Positions 52,021 through 62,773 are shown, counted from the stretch's first letter. The stretch is DNA of 64,000 nt from an uncultured Duncaniella sp. (GCA_910589485.1 CAJUSW010000007.1:124001-188000); one strand, 5' to 3'. Program-made: numbers and translations. Notes: a model not told the origin generated them from the sequence alone.

Positions 52021-55000
52021 TCAGATTGAAAGGTTGAGACCGACCACCAGCTGCTTGGTAAGCGGGAAGTCAAGACTACCGTTCATTTCAGGATCGTAAT
52101 TCTTCAGGATATGGTTATTAGCCTTGATCAGCGGATTGGTTATAGTTCCGTATATACGCAATCCTTTGATATGTGCGCGCTGGCACAGCGAAGTCGGCAA
52201 AGTAAATCCGAGCGTTATGTTCTTGATCTTGAAGAATGATCCGTCCTGATACTTTTTCGAGCTGTGATATGTATCCTGTTTCCAATCCCTTGTGGAGTCA
52301 AGTGCAGGGAAATCATTACTGGGATTGGTCGATGTCCAATAATCAAAGTTGCTGGGGAAAGCACCTCCGCTCGAGCTGTACCACAACATGGGATCGTAGA
52401 TTATCATCTGTCCCTGACGCCAATACATGTAGATGCTCAGGTCAAATGCCTTGTAGGTGAAACGGTTCTGGAATCCGAGCGACCAGTCGGGGGAATTATG
52501 TCCGAGCATCACACGGTCATTATCACCGGGTGTATAGGGATTCTCGGCGTCAAACCGGCGGGTCACGGGACTGCCGTCATCTCCTATTTCCTTGGGATAG
52601 CTCTTTTCCCATACGCCGTCACTCACCTTATACATATTGGGCACATGCACCTTAAGGTCACCGGGGCGTTTACCGAACACTGCGGCATCGGCTTCCTCGC
52701 CATACTGCCACACACCATCAAACTTGTAGTCATAATAGGACTTGACAGGATCGCCCACGTGAAGCGTATAATTGCCATGCGTGATGTACTCCGAGGCTCC
52801 TTCGCCCAACGATGTCACCTTCTCCTTGTTGGTTGCGAATGTCACGGTGCTCTCCCAACGGAAATCACGGGTCACTATGTTACGGGTTGTCAGTGTCATC
52901 TCAAATCCGCGGTTACGGGTCTTGGCTATATTTGCATCAATCTCAAACGGAGTTGTAGCATTGAAACCGCCATTCACCACCGGGAGTGACTGGGTCCATA
53001 TCACACCGTCGGTATTGGTGATGTAATACTCCATCGCAAGATCAATGCGGTTATTGAAAAGGCTTACATCAAGACCGATATTGGTATTCTTGGAACGCTC
53101 CCAGGTAAGTGCCGGATTGGAGAGCTTCTTCGGGTAGTAATAGGAATTTATCTCCTCCGAGCCCAATCCTATCACTCCTGATTGTAGGATCGACCATGAA
53201 CTGTAGGCACTGATACCGGCCGCACCGGTCTCGCCATAACCCAGACGGAGTTTCAGGTTGTTGAGCCAATCGTTGGAGAACTCCATGAACGGCTCATCGG
53301 ATATACGCCAACCGGCCGATACAGCGGGGAAAGTATCCCAACGGCGCCCTTTGGCAAGTTTGGAGTTGCCATCGTGTCTCACGGACGCGGCAAACAGATA
53401 ACGGCCCATGTAGGAGTAATTGATACGCCCCACGTATCCAAGGCTCTTGCCCATTGAATAGGACGACGACACCGTGGAATTGGTATTGCCCGGCACCCCG
53501 AGGTTAGTCCAGTAATATGTATTGCTGGTAAAGCCCTGGTTGTAAGCTGTTGATGACTCGGAATTACTGTCGGACCATGTAGAAACCGCCGTCAGCGTGA
53601 AATCATGTTCCTTGTTTATATCAAAGTTATAAGTGAGAATATTCTCCCAGTTGTAGCTGTAAGAATCCGAATTGGAGATCTTGGCATTCACGTAAGGAGC
53701 ATATTTCTCGTCATGCTCGTTACCCAATGCAAGGTTTCCCGCCTGCTGATAGAACTGATATGATCCATAGCCCTGGAATGACTGGCTCTTGGTATGCGCC
53801 CAATTCACACTTAGCCTCGACTCAAATGTAAGCCCCTTGAGAGGATTCACGCGGAGATAGGGCTGCACATAGATCTTGGTCTTTGTCGGGTGATTTCTAT
53901 ATACACTCTTATCGTTGTTGAGCAGCAGGTTGAGCTGTCCATCACCATCGATAGGATACACCTTGATGGATCCATCCTCATTATACAATGTACCGAATGG
54001 ATTGGCTCGCAAAGCATTGTCAAGTTTGGAATACGCTTTCTCCTGGCTTACGCGGGAAGCCTGCATGTGCATGCCGGCGGTGAGCCAGTTTGTTATCTTC
54101 TGGCTTGCCCTCAGGGTAGACGAGTACACTTTGTATTCATCGTTGACATACTGGCCTTTCTCATCGGAATAATTCAAAGAGAAATAAAGCTGGGTGTTCT
54201 CGGTGCCACCGCTCACCGACATGGAGTAGTTCTGGGTGTGGCCGTCGCGCAACACAGCATCGGCCCAATCTATCGTAGCTCCGCGCGACAATGCCTCCTC
54301 GGCCACTGAGCCCTCGATATCATCAATGATGGCTCCTCCCTCCTGCTGGGCCAACAGGCGGGTATATACCCATTGGCTCGCGGAATTCATTTCCGGCAGT
54401 TTGGCCCATCCGTTATAGCCGTAGTAAGCATCGAAATTTATAGATACTTTGCCCTTTTCTCCCTTACGGGTAGTGATGAGAACCACGCCATTGGATCCGG
54501 AGGAACCATATATGGCGGTAGATGATGCATCCTTCAGCACCTCAATACTCTCGATATCATTGGGGTTGAGGGTAGAATAGTCGCCCGGCATACCATCGAT
54601 TATAAACAGCGGGCTACCACTTGCATTGAACGAACGGTTGCCTCGCAATTGCATGCTCACGCCCTCGCCAGCCTGACCCGAGGAACGGGTGATATCCAGA
54701 CCGGCTATACGTCCTTGAAGAGCCTCCATAGGATTGGACGATGGAGTCAGCTTTACGACATCGCTCTTCACCGATGAGATAGCGCCTGTGAGGTCGCGTT
54801 TTTTCATTGTACCATAACCCACAGCAACCACTTCATCAAGAAGCAGATTGTCCGACTTCAATGTCACAGTGATCTCCTTTGACTTTCCGGGCTTTACCGT
54901 CTGTGTGGTGTATCCCACATATGATACCACAATGGATCCTCCGTCGGGAATTTGGATACTGAATTTTCCGTCGACATCGGTGATAGCGCCCGCCTTGGCA

Positions 55001-55238
55001 CCCTTTACCATCACGGTGGCACCAATTAGTGGTTCTCCTGCCTCATCGAGCACAACTCCCGAGACCGGAACACTTTTGCTAACTACTTGTGAATCAAACT
55101 GATACCCCCCCCAATTTGACTATCTTCAGCCAAAGCCGGGAATGCTGACGCAATCATCACGGCCGATAGTCCGGAGGCAAGGAACCGACAAGTTGCTGTG
55201 CCTGTTACCGGGCACATTGACTTCTTTCCTTTTTTCAT
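52021..55238 (-). CDS. SusC/RagA-family TonB-dependent transporter, interrupted by a G8 tract
   Basis: Outer-membrane importer partner of the SusD protein. The ATG at 55238 begins a signal peptide (MKKGKKSMCPVTGTATCRFL ... PALA). At 55105-55112 (plus coordinates) the minus strand has eight G; the frame then meets a stop seven codons later. With nine (or six) G the frame joins the long downstream frame without a break and gives 1072 residues. After the tract come the carboxypeptidase-like domain (DEAGEPLIGATVMVKG), the plug (LQGRIAGLDITRSSGQAGEG, LFIIDGMPGDYS, IYGSSGSNGVVLITTRKG) and the barrel. The gene is either phase-variable and OFF here, a recent pseudogene, or miscalled in the homopolymer. 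Confidence 0.85.
55105..55112 (-). repeat. Homopolymer tract of eight G in the susC coding region
   Basis: Eight C on the plus strand, read as G8 by susC about codon 43. One base short of the in-frame length. It lies between the signal peptide and the first domain, so slippage switches the whole protein. Confidence 0.9.
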
Positions 55239-55274
55239 GGTTAAACTTTTTATTGCATTTAAGGTTAATCAATG

Positions 55275-55306
55275 CAAAGATATGCCAAATAATGCCTAAA
55301 AAGCAA
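55275..55306 (-). promoter_or_regulatory. Promoter of susCD
   Basis: On the minus strand TTG (55304-55306), 21 nt, then TATCTTTG (55275-55282), 37 nt before the ATG. A TTATC-N7-GATAA inverted repeat with two GTAC words lies 60-100 nt upstream (55363-55384). Confidence 0.72.
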
Positions 55307-55362
55307 TAATATTTTCTATAATTAATATTATTTAACGTCAAAAAGTTGCACAGTAAGTTTGT

Positions 55363-55384
55363 TTATCATTGTACGATAATGTAC
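55363..55384. promoter_or_regulatory. Palindromic site upstream of susC
   Basis: TTATC (55363-55367) faces GATAA (55375-55379), and GTAC occurs at 55371-55374 and 55381-55384. This looks like a regulator-binding site, but no regulator gene lies next to susCD. The rest of the 602-bp gap is AT-rich with a pyrimidine-rich stretch (55560-55650) that repeats CTCTATACT; no gene seen. Confidence 0.4.
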
Positions 55385-55840
55385 ACTTTTGATTTCTTAT
55401 CATCTATAACTCTATATCTGTTACTTCCTGGAAATCAACTTTACACCGCTACCTGCCCAAAATAAGCACCACGGACTTATTGTATTCATTACATCAATTC
55501 CAGATGTTTTCCACATTATCCCGTCCTGCGCACAAGCACAACAAAAAAACGAATTACGCAATACACCTCATCACATCTCCACAACATCCCCTGCCCCTCC
55601 ATACTCTACCCCCCGCCTCTCTATACTCTATACTTTCCCCTCTATACTTAATTAATCACACGCGCGAGGGGATTTAACGATTTTAACTTATCAGCGTTAA
55701 AATGGGGCGAGGAAGTGAAATTATTCATCATTATTTTGAACAAATAAAGATTGCTTAACGTTACAAGTTCATAAAGTAACATACTTCACACAAGACTAAA
55801 AAATTTTTTCTTTCCAGTTTCATTTAACTTTATGAGAGTA

Positions 55841-57043
55841 ATGAAAAAGCAACTGTTTCTCATGGCTGCCTTAGGCGGTGTTCTACTGACAGCCAACGAT
55901 GTCAACGCCCAGGAGACCGCTGTAGTGGTCGAGGAGAGTGCATTTGCCGTTGAGCAAGTGAATTGCAAGGACATCTATACGCCCGGATCGTGGCGCGACA
56001 ATTGGTATATCCAGCTCGGCGCAGGTATGCGTGTTCCCTTGGTGGAGAAAGGCACTAAATCACGCCACATCACCGCCAACTATAATCTGGCCGTGGGCCG
56101 CTGGTTCTCCCCCTACATGGGATTCCGCTTCTCGGCCAACTATGGCTCGATGCACTGGCAGAGCGAGAAGATGGCTTCGGCCCGCACTGCCAACCTCAAC
56201 CTCGATTTCATGTGGGATATGTGCAACTCCATCGCCGGTTACAACCCCAACCGCGTGGTATCGATCATCCCCTTCGTAGGTCTCGGCGGCACATTTGTAT
56301 ATCACTTCCGCAATGACGCAACCGCCAATGATTATGCCGACGACGGCAATATCAAGAGCAACCAGTGGATGCTCCCCGTATCAGCCGGTATCCAGTTACG
56401 CTTCCGCGTAAGCCCCTATGTCGACATCTTTGCCGAGGGCCGTGGCACCTTCTACGGTGACAACTTCAACAACACAGTCTACGGCCGTCCCGTCGACATC
56501 GACGCTACAGCAATCGGCGGTGTGATCGTTCACTTCACCGGCTCCAAGTTTGAAAGATACAATCCTTGCGACTACGTGAACGCTCTCTCACAGGCCAATG
56601 CCCAGATCAACGACCTCCGCGGTGCTCTCGCCACCACATCGGCAGCTCTCGCAGCAGCCGAGGCACAGCTCCCCTGCCCCGAGGTTGAGGAGACCACAGT
56701 AGTAGCAGCCGAGTCGACCACCCTGTTCCCCACTGTACGCTTCAAGCTCAATTCAGCTTACGTATCATCGGAGGAGATGGTAAACGTTTACAACATCGCC
56801 GAGTATATGAAGGCTAATCCCGATGCACAGATCGTGGTTCGCGGATACGCCGACAAGAACACCGGTACTGCCGCTTACAATATGAAACTATCCGAGCGTC
56901 GCGCCCAGGCTGTGGCCGACATCCTCACCGGTGACTACGGTATCGCTGAGAACCGTCTCATCCTCGAGGCCGCCGGATCCGACACTCAGGTATATCCCAC
57001 CAACGACTGGAACCGAATCGTAATATTCGCCGCTCCCGAATGA
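55841..57043 (+). CDS. OmpA-family outer-membrane protein (paralogue 2)
   Basis: 400 residues from the ATG at 55841 (an ATG three codons earlier, at 55832, is also possible). Signal peptide MKKQLFLMAALGGVLLTAND, a beta-barrel of about 230 residues with GSWRDNWYIQLGAGMRVPLV near the start, a short coiled coil (ALSQANAQINDLRGALATTS) and a C-terminal OmpA domain (VRGYADKNTGTAAYNMKLSE, RRAQAVADIL). Same plan as the gene at 13199-14410, but the sequences are well diverged. Closed by a bidirectional terminator. Confidence 0.9.
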   Translation: MKKQLFLMAALGGVLLTANDVNAQETAVVVEESAFAVEQVNCKDIYTPGSWRDNWYIQLGAGMRVPLVEKGTKSRHITANYNLAVGRWFSPYMGFRFSANYGSMHWQSEKMASARTANLNLDFMWDMCNSIAGYNPNRVVSIIPFVGLGGTFVYHFRNDATANDYADDGNIKSNQWMLPVSAGIQLRFRVSPYVDIFAEGRGTFYGDNFNNTVYGRPVDIDATAIGGVIVHFTGSKFERYNPCDYVNALSQANAQINDLRGALATTSAALAAAEAQLPCPEVEETTVVAAESTTLFPTVRFKLNSAYVSSEEMVNVYNIAEYMKANPDAQIVVRGYADKNTGTAAYNMKLSERRAQAVADILTGDYGIAENRLILEAAGSDTQVYPTNDWNRIVIFAAPE

Positions 57044-57078
57044 CAAGCCTAACCTTTCCTCGTGAACAATAGTTCCCA

Positions 57079-57113
57079 GTGCGCCCCGCCTCTCCAGGAG
57101 AGACGGGGCGCAC
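57079..57113. terminator. Bidirectional terminator
   Basis: GTGCGCCCCG pairs with CGGGGCGCAC around an inner CTCTCC/GGAGAG stem. It separates the convergent ompA-like and DUF3298 genes. Confidence 0.8.
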
Positions 57114-57185
57114 ACCTTGTTTATATACTGATATTATATGGGGAGGGGCCGCCCTGACGGACGGGCCGGGAGAGGAGGAGAGGGA

Positions 57186-58034
57186 TCAATATCCGAGGTC
57201 AAACATATTCTTCACCCCGGGCTGGAGGAAACGCTCCACCTCGTAGGGGTAGACGGCCACATCGATCATGCCCGACGAGTAGGGGGCGATATCGTAGGGG
57301 TTGTAATGGAAATACAATATATTATTATTAATGTAGGGCTGGCCGGGATATGTGAGCTGGGAGGTGAAGATGCCGGCACGCGACAGGCGCGACTCGGGCA
57401 CATCGAGCTGACGGGCAAGCGCCGAGACTATTATAGGCATTATGGAGTCGCGTCCCGCCTGGGTGAGAATATCGTCAAGCCCGAGCACACGGCCTTCGGC
57501 AAGATCATAGGTGAAAGGATGGATTGCGGTCGAGGGGTGCGCTCCGCCCAGATAGGTCGAGGAGGTGACCTGATAGGTCACTTTCACCTCATCGAGCTCC
57601 ATCACGCTTGCCATCACATTGTTGAAATAGCACCGCATGTCATCGTTGGCAGGAAGGGAATCGACCGGAGCGATCTCGAGATCATCGCCCGGATCACCGA
57701 GCACCGAAGTATCGCTCACGAAGTAGGTGATAGCATCCTCGGGTGTGGGGAAAATGGAATCGCCGAAGCAGTAGGCCATGAGCGAATCCTGGAGCACCTT
57801 GACATCAGCCCCGCCCAACGACTTGGGCCAATGGATGGAGGCATACTGATCGAGATAGGTGGTATCGCCCATCATCACAACACGGAAATTGCGGTCGGCG
57901 GTCATAATCACCTGATTCACTGCGAAAGTGTTGATCTCAACTTCCGACTTCTTCGATCCGGCCCCGTCGCCACACGACGTTGCGACGGCCGAAGCCAACA
58001 CGGCCCCCGAGGCCAATAGTAATAGGTTTTTCAT
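57186..58034 (-). CDS. DUF3298 domain lipoprotein
   Basis: 282 residues from the ATG at 58034 (MKNLLLLASGAVLASAVATS followed by the lipobox cysteine). The C-terminal half has the RsiV/DUF3298 pattern STYLGGAHPSTAIHPFTYDL, GLDDILTQAG, and a final FHYNPYDIAPYSSGMIDVAV. Such domains are found in periplasmic sensor lipoproteins and anti-sigma factors, but here there is no membrane helix or sigma factor nearby. Function unknown. An upstream in-frame extension is rejected because it would bury the signal sequence. Confidence 0.82.
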   Translation of the reverse strand: MKNLLLLASGAVLASAVATSCGDGAGSKKSEVEINTFAVNQVIMTADRNFRVVMMGDTTYLDQYASIHWPKSLGGADVKVLQDSLMAYCFGDSIFPTPEDAITYFVSDTSVLGDPGDDLEIAPVDSLPANDDMRCYFNNVMASVMELDEVKVTYQVTSSTYLGGAHPSTAIHPFTYDLAEGRVLGLDDILTQAGRDSIMPIIVSALARQLDVPESRLSRAGIFTSQLTYPGQPYINNNILYFHYNPYDIAPYSSGMIDVAVYPYEVERFLQPGVKNMFDLGY

Positions 58035-58275
58035 CATTGTCACTAATTTTGATGCAAATTTGATAAATAAATCCACCTTTGCCAAATAAATTTATCAACA
58101 CAAGGCCGATAATACTAATAACAACGCGGACATATAGGCAGTGTATCACGGACAAAACGCTAATAAAGTGCTGTTTTAGGCTAATTTTAACGAAAAATTG
58201 AACAAAATTCGCCAAAAGGAAGCCTAATTAACATCTTTATACGTTTAAAAGTTCAGTTATTGTGGAAAAATTACT

Positions 58276-58283
58276 TACCTTTG
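58276..58283 (+). promoter_or_regulatory. -7 box of acpP
   Basis: TACCTTTG, 70 nt before the ATG; the -33 region is weak. Confidence 0.65.
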
Positions 58284-58353
58284 CACCGCGAAAGTGATTT
58301 CATGTTCGCACCACAACAATCGATTATACTAATTCAAAACTCTATCAACTACT

Positions 58354-58590
58354 ATGTCTGAAATTGCATCACGAGTTAAAGCTATCATCGTGGATAAGCT
58401 CGGTGTTGACGAAAACGAAGTAACCGAAACCGCAGAATTCACCAAGGATCTTGGCGCTGACAGCCTCGACACCGTAGAACTCATCATGGAATTTGAGAAG
58501 GAATTTGGCATCACCATCCCCGACGATCAGGCTGAGAACATCAAGACCGTCGCTGACGCCATCTCTTACATCGAGGCCAACCAGAAGTAA
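58354..58590 (+). CDS. acpP: Acyl carrier protein
   Basis: 78-residue acidic carrier of fatty acyl chains. The phosphopantetheine serine is residue 37 in LGADSLDTVELIMEFE. Its partner fabF follows after a hairpin, the standard acpP-fabF arrangement. Confidence 0.97.
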   Translation: MSEIASRVKAIIVDKLGVDENEVTETAEFTKDLGADSLDTVELIMEFEKEFGITIPDDQAENIKTVADAISYIEANQK

Positions 58591-58679
58591 TAGCCTCACC
58601 ACTGCCCGCTCCTAAATCGCCCGGAGCCTCGACTATCCAACGGCTTACGAGCAATATAAAGCGGTCGTAACCCATCACA

Positions 58680-58717
58680 GGCTCCACTTTCGCCTCACAG
58701 CGAAGTGGAGCCTTATT
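58680..58717 (+). terminator. Hairpin between acpP and fabF
   Basis: GGCTCCACTT pairs with AAGTGGAGCC, with inner CGC/GCG pairing, followed by TTATTT. It should stop part of the transcription so that acpP is made in excess over fabF. Confidence 0.75.
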
Positions 58718-58761
58718 TCAATTTCAATCCTCTCATCTTTCCAAAAACACATATATCGACA

Positions 58762-60030
58762 ATGGAACTTAAACGAGTTGTCATCACCGGACTCGGCGCC
58801 ATCACTCCTATCGGTAATGACGTTGAGACCACATGGGCCAACGCTCTCGCCGGTGTGAGCGGAGCCGCACCCATCACCCATTTTGACGCATCGAAATTCA
58901 AGACCCAGTTTGCCTGCGAGGTAAAGAACTATAACCCCGCCGATCACTTCGACCGCAAGAAACTGCGTCAGCTCGACCTCTACGCTCAGTATGGCATCGT
59001 AGCAGCCCGTCAGGCTGTAGCCGATTCAAATATCCTCGAGGCATCCAACCTCAACCGCGACCGCGTGGGCGTTATCGTAGCCGCCGGTATCGGTGGTCTC
59101 CACACCTTTGAGGAAGAGGCCGGATACTACGCCGTGAACGGTGCCGAGCAGGGTCCCAAATACAATCCCTTCTTCATCCCCAAGATGATCGCCGACATCG
59201 CTTCGGGCCACATCTCGATGGAGTATCAGTTCCACGGCCCCAACTTTGGTGTCGTATCGGCCTGCGCATCGTCCAACAACGCTATCATCGACGCTTTCAA
59301 CCTGATCCGTCTCGGCAAGGCCGACGCTATCGTGACAGGTGGAGCCGAGGCAGCCATCTTCCCTGCCGGTGTAGGCGGCTTCAACTCGATGCACGCCCTC
59401 TCGACCCGCAACGATTCTCCCGAGACCGCTTCGCGCCCCTTCAGCGCATCGCGCGACGGATTCGTGATGGGCGAAGGCTCGGTAGTGCTCATCCTTGAGG
59501 AACTCGAGCATGCCAAGGCCCGCGGCGCCAAGATCTATGCTGAGGTTGCCGGCGGCGGCATGAGCGCCGATGCCCACCACCTCACCGCAACTCATCCCGA
59601 AGGACTCGGTGCCAAACTCTCCATGAGCAACGCTCTCGAGGACGCCGGCATGAAGCCCGAGGATATCGACTATATCAACGTACACGGCACCTCTACCCCC
59701 GTGGGTGACATCTCGGAGGTCAAGGCTATCGTAGAGCTCTTCGGCGATCAGGCCCACAAGCTCAACATCAGCTCCACCAAGTCAATGACCGGCCACCTGC
59801 TCGGTGCCACCGGTGCTCTTGAGGCAATGTTCTCGGTGCTCGCTTGCCAGAACGATGTTGTGCCCCCTACCATCAACCACGAGGAGGGCGACGAGGACGA
59901 GAACATCGACTACTCGCTCAATTTCACCTTCAACAAGGCTGAGAACCGTCCCGTGCGTGCTGCCCTCTCCAACTCGTTTGGTTTCGGCGGACACAACGCC
60001 ACCGTGATCGTGAAGAAGTACGAGGAATAA
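58762..60030 (+). CDS. fabF: 3-oxoacyl-ACP synthase II
   Basis: Elongates fatty acyl-ACP by condensation with malonyl-ACP. 422 residues from the ATG at 58762 (MELKRVVITGLGAITPIGND); the longer frame from 58705 runs through the terminator hairpin. The catalytic Cys is about residue 168 (VVSACASSNNA), with His in NVHGTSTPVGD and in TGHLLGATGAL, and Lys in STKSMTGH. Confidence 0.96.
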   Translation: MELKRVVITGLGAITPIGNDVETTWANALAGVSGAAPITHFDASKFKTQFACEVKNYNPADHFDRKKLRQLDLYAQYGIVAARQAVADSNILEASNLNRDRVGVIVAAGIGGLHTFEEEAGYYAVNGAEQGPKYNPFFIPKMIADIASGHISMEYQFHGPNFGVVSACASSNNAIIDAFNLIRLGKADAIVTGGAEAAIFPAGVGGFNSMHALSTRNDSPETASRPFSASRDGFVMGEGSVVLILEELEHAKARGAKIYAEVAGGGMSADAHHLTATHPEGLGAKLSMSNALEDAGMKPEDIDYINVHGTSTPVGDISEVKAIVELFGDQAHKLNISSTKSMTGHLLGATGALEAMFSVLACQNDVVPPTINHEEGDEDENIDYSLNFTFNKAENRPVRAALSNSFGFGGHNATVIVKKYEE

Positions 60031-60055
60031 TCATCCCCACACACGAATAAGCATT

Positions 60056-60100
60056 ATGCCCCATAGGACACGACTTCACCAAGTGCCTTATGGGGCATTT
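60056..60100 (+). terminator. Terminator of fabF
   Basis: ATGCCCCATA (60056-60065) pairs with TATGGGGCAT (60089-60098); the T-run is short. Confidence 0.7.
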
Positions 60101-60245
60101 GCCTTATAGAAAACGCAGGGCACACCAGAACACACCCATGAAAACCGTCCTGCTCCACTGATTCAGGGACGCCCCCATCTCTCCCTCACTTTATCAAGTA
60201 TATTACACCTCACAATTCATCATACTAATATCTATCTGTGCTTTT

Positions 60246-62684
60246 ATGAAACTCAAACACACCCTTGCCGCTCTCGGCGTGGCTCTTGCGACCATGCCTG
60301 TAATGGGCGATGAACTGCTGTCGTATGCAGTGCCCGGTGGAAATTCAGGACTGCGCCTCGCTTGGCGCGCATCGGCCGATGCCGACTGGCAGTCTATAGG
60401 CCGTGGATTCAACTTTGTAAAATCGGATTTCGGCCCGTGGGGAAGCCACAAGAAAATGTTCTCACCACGGCTGATGGTCAATGCCGCCGACTCGACATGG
60501 ACATGCACATGGTATGCCGCACCTGACAGTTCGGTGACCGCGCTCGCCACATCGCCCGACCTTGTGAAATGGGCTCCGCAACGCTATTTCGCCAGCGAGC
60601 TGGATCTGCCCCGCGACATGCGTCCGCTCCATCCCATAGCACGCACCACAGCCACTATCGACGGCACCGAAGTAAACGGTTATTGCCAGGAAGTGCCCCA
60701 CAGCCTCATAGAATCGCTCCAGAAATATGTGGAGCACCGAGCCGAACTGTCGGCCCTGTATTCCCAACATGCCGTGGACGATTCCAAGCGATTCGCCGGG
60801 CTGAAGGATGTCACATTCTCGGCCTCACCTACCCCTGATGCGTCTTACCCCATATCGGACAAACTGATAGGCATCTTCTTCGAGGATATCAACTACGGTG
60901 CCGACGGCGGTCTATATGCCGAGCTGGTGCAGAACCGCGATTTTGAATACTCCCCCAACGAGAACAATGCCCCCGACTGGAATTCCACCCACTCATGGAG
61001 CACATCGGGGCAAGGGAGCTTCAAGGTGGACACCGTGGCCCCGATCCACCCCAACAATCTACACTATCTCACCGTCAACGGCCCGTTGACACTGACCAAC
61101 GCGGGATATGACGGAATCACCCTTAAGAAGGGGGATAAATACCGCCTGTCGTTCTTCATACGCACAGCCACACCGCTCTCCATCCAGGCCACACTTACCG
61201 ACGATTCCGGTAAAACCGTAGGACGCACATCGGTAAAGACCAAGGGTAACGGCGAATGGACCAAATACACCGCCACGATAAAAGCATCCAAGAGCGTGTC
61301 GGGAGCCAAGCTCAACATGATATTCCCCGCCGGAACCGATGCCGCTGTCGACATGGTGTCGCTATTTCCCTACGACACGTTCAAGGGACATGAAAACGGT
61401 CTGCGCCGCGATCTCGCCCAGACTCTCGCCGACCTCAAGCCCCGCTTCGTGAGATTTCCCGGCGGATGCGTGGCCCACGGCAACGGCATAGACAATATAT
61501 ATGACTGGAAAGGCTCGATCGGCCCGCTCGAAGCCCGCAAACCGCTACGCAACATCTGGAGCTATCATCAGACCCGCGGACTCGGCTATCATGAGTATTT
61601 CCAATTCTGTGAGGACATGGGTGCCGAGCCCCTGCCGGTGCTTGCAGCAGGCGTGCCCTGCCAGAACTCAGGAATTGCCGCCCACCATTCGCATGCCCCT
61701 CTCACCACCTACGGCCAGCAGGGAGGCATACCCATGGAGGAGATGGATGCCTACGTGCAGGATGTGCTCGACCTGATAGAGTATGCCAACGGCGATGTCA
61801 ACACAACCTGGGGAGCCAAACGCGCCGAGGCCGGACACCCCGAACCCTTCAATCTGAAATACATAGGTATCGGCAACGAGGATCTTATCTCGGAGGTGTT
61901 TATCCCCCGTTTCCGCATGATCTACGATGCCGTAAGGGCCAAGTACCCCGACATTATCGTGGTGGGCACCGTGGGACCGTTCTACGAGGGCGCCGACTAT
62001 GATGAGGGATGGCGACTGGCCCATGAGCTGAACATCCCCATGGTGGACGAGCACTATTATGTAGATCCCTCATGGATGATCCACAACCAGGATTACTATG
62101 ACAACTACAAGCGCAATGCCACCAAGGTGTATCTCGGCGAGTATGCCGCTCATCTGCCTGGCCGTCCCAACAATCTGGAGACAGCCTTGGCATCGGCCCT
62201 GTATCTGACATCGGTAGAGAGGAATGCCGACGTGGTGGCCATGACCTCCTATGCCCCGCTTCTTGCCAAGGAGGGTCACACCCAGTGGAAGCCCGACATG
62301 ATATTCTTCAACAATGACTCGGTGAAGGTGACTCCCGACTACCATGTGCAGAAAATGTATGGCAACAATGCAGGTACCCGTTATGTGCCTGCTCCCCTTA
62401 AGGTTAATACCACTGACCGGAATGTGGTGAACCGCATAGGCATGTCGACAGTGCTCGATGAGACCACCGGAGAGTATGTGATCAAACTTGCCAATCTGCT
62501 TCCAGTGACCGTAACCGGCAATGTGGACCTCTCCAAGTTAGGCATTGAAGGAGGTAAATCCAAGGGATTGCGCCTGACCGGTGCACCTGCCGATACCAAG
62601 CTCACTCCCGAGGAGGTGACTGTGGAATTCCCTGCCGTATCGCTCCCGCCCTACTCATTCACTGTGGTGCGTGTGAAGCGCTAA
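60246..62684 (+). CDS. Alpha-L-arabinofuranosidase, GH51
   Basis: 812 residues with a signal peptide (MKLKHTLAALGVALATMPVM). The GH51 (beta/alpha)8 domain starts near residue 205 (ISDKLIGIFFEDINYGADGG, LYAELVQNRDFE); the acid/base Glu is about 545 (GIGNED) and the nucleophile Glu about 602 (VDEHYYVDPSW). A beta-sandwich (residues about 240-375, carbohydrate-binding-like) is inserted, and the last 100 residues are the family C-terminal domain. The N-terminal 190 residues are an extra domain rich in Trp (LAWRASADADWQSIGRGFNF), unusual for short GH51 enzymes. It should release arabinose from arabinan or arabinoxylan outside the cytoplasm. No sugar-use cluster surrounds it. Confidence 0.9.
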   Translation: MKLKHTLAALGVALATMPVMGDELLSYAVPGGNSGLRLAWRASADADWQSIGRGFNFVKSDFGPWGSHKKMFSPRLMVNAADSTWTCTWYAAPDSSVTALATSPDLVKWAPQRYFASELDLPRDMRPLHPIARTTATIDGTEVNGYCQEVPHSLIESLQKYVEHRAELSALYSQHAVDDSKRFAGLKDVTFSASPTPDASYPISDKLIGIFFEDINYGADGGLYAELVQNRDFEYSPNENNAPDWNSTHSWSTSGQGSFKVDTVAPIHPNNLHYLTVNGPLTLTNAGYDGITLKKGDKYRLSFFIRTATPLSIQATLTDDSGKTVGRTSVKTKGNGEWTKYTATIKASKSVSGAKLNMIFPAGTDAAVDMVSLFPYDTFKGHENGLRRDLAQTLADLKPRFVRFPGGCVAHGNGIDNIYDWKGSIGPLEARKPLRNIWSYHQTRGLGYHEYFQFCEDMGAEPLPVLAAGVPCQNSGIAAHHSHAPLTTYGQQGGIPMEEMDAYVQDVLDLIEYANGDVNTTWGAKRAEAGHPEPFNLKYIGIGNEDLISEVFIPRFRMIYDAVRAKYPDIIVVGTVGPFYEGADYDEGWRLAHELNIPMVDEHYYVDPSWMIHNQDYYDNYKRNATKVYLGEYAAHLPGRPNNLETALASALYLTSVERNADVVAMTSYAPLLAKEGHTQWKPDMIFFNNDSVKVTPDYHVQKMYGNNAGTRYVPAPLKVNTTDRNVVNRIGMSTVLDETTGEYVIKLANLLPVTVTGNVDLSKLGIEGGKSKGLRLTGAPADTKLTPEEVTVEFPAVSLPPYSFTVVRVKR

Positions 62685-62712
62685 CCTGCGGAAATCGCCC
62701 GATATAAACACG

Positions 62713-62752
62713 ACAACTCCCGGCGCAGATGAGTGATTGCGCCGGGAGTTGT
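62713..62752. terminator. Bidirectional terminator
   Basis: A perfect 15-bp stem (62713-62727 with 62738-62752) between the convergent GH51 and DUF3127 genes. Confidence 0.85.
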
Positions 62753-62773
62753 TGTATGATTGATATTTTCTTC

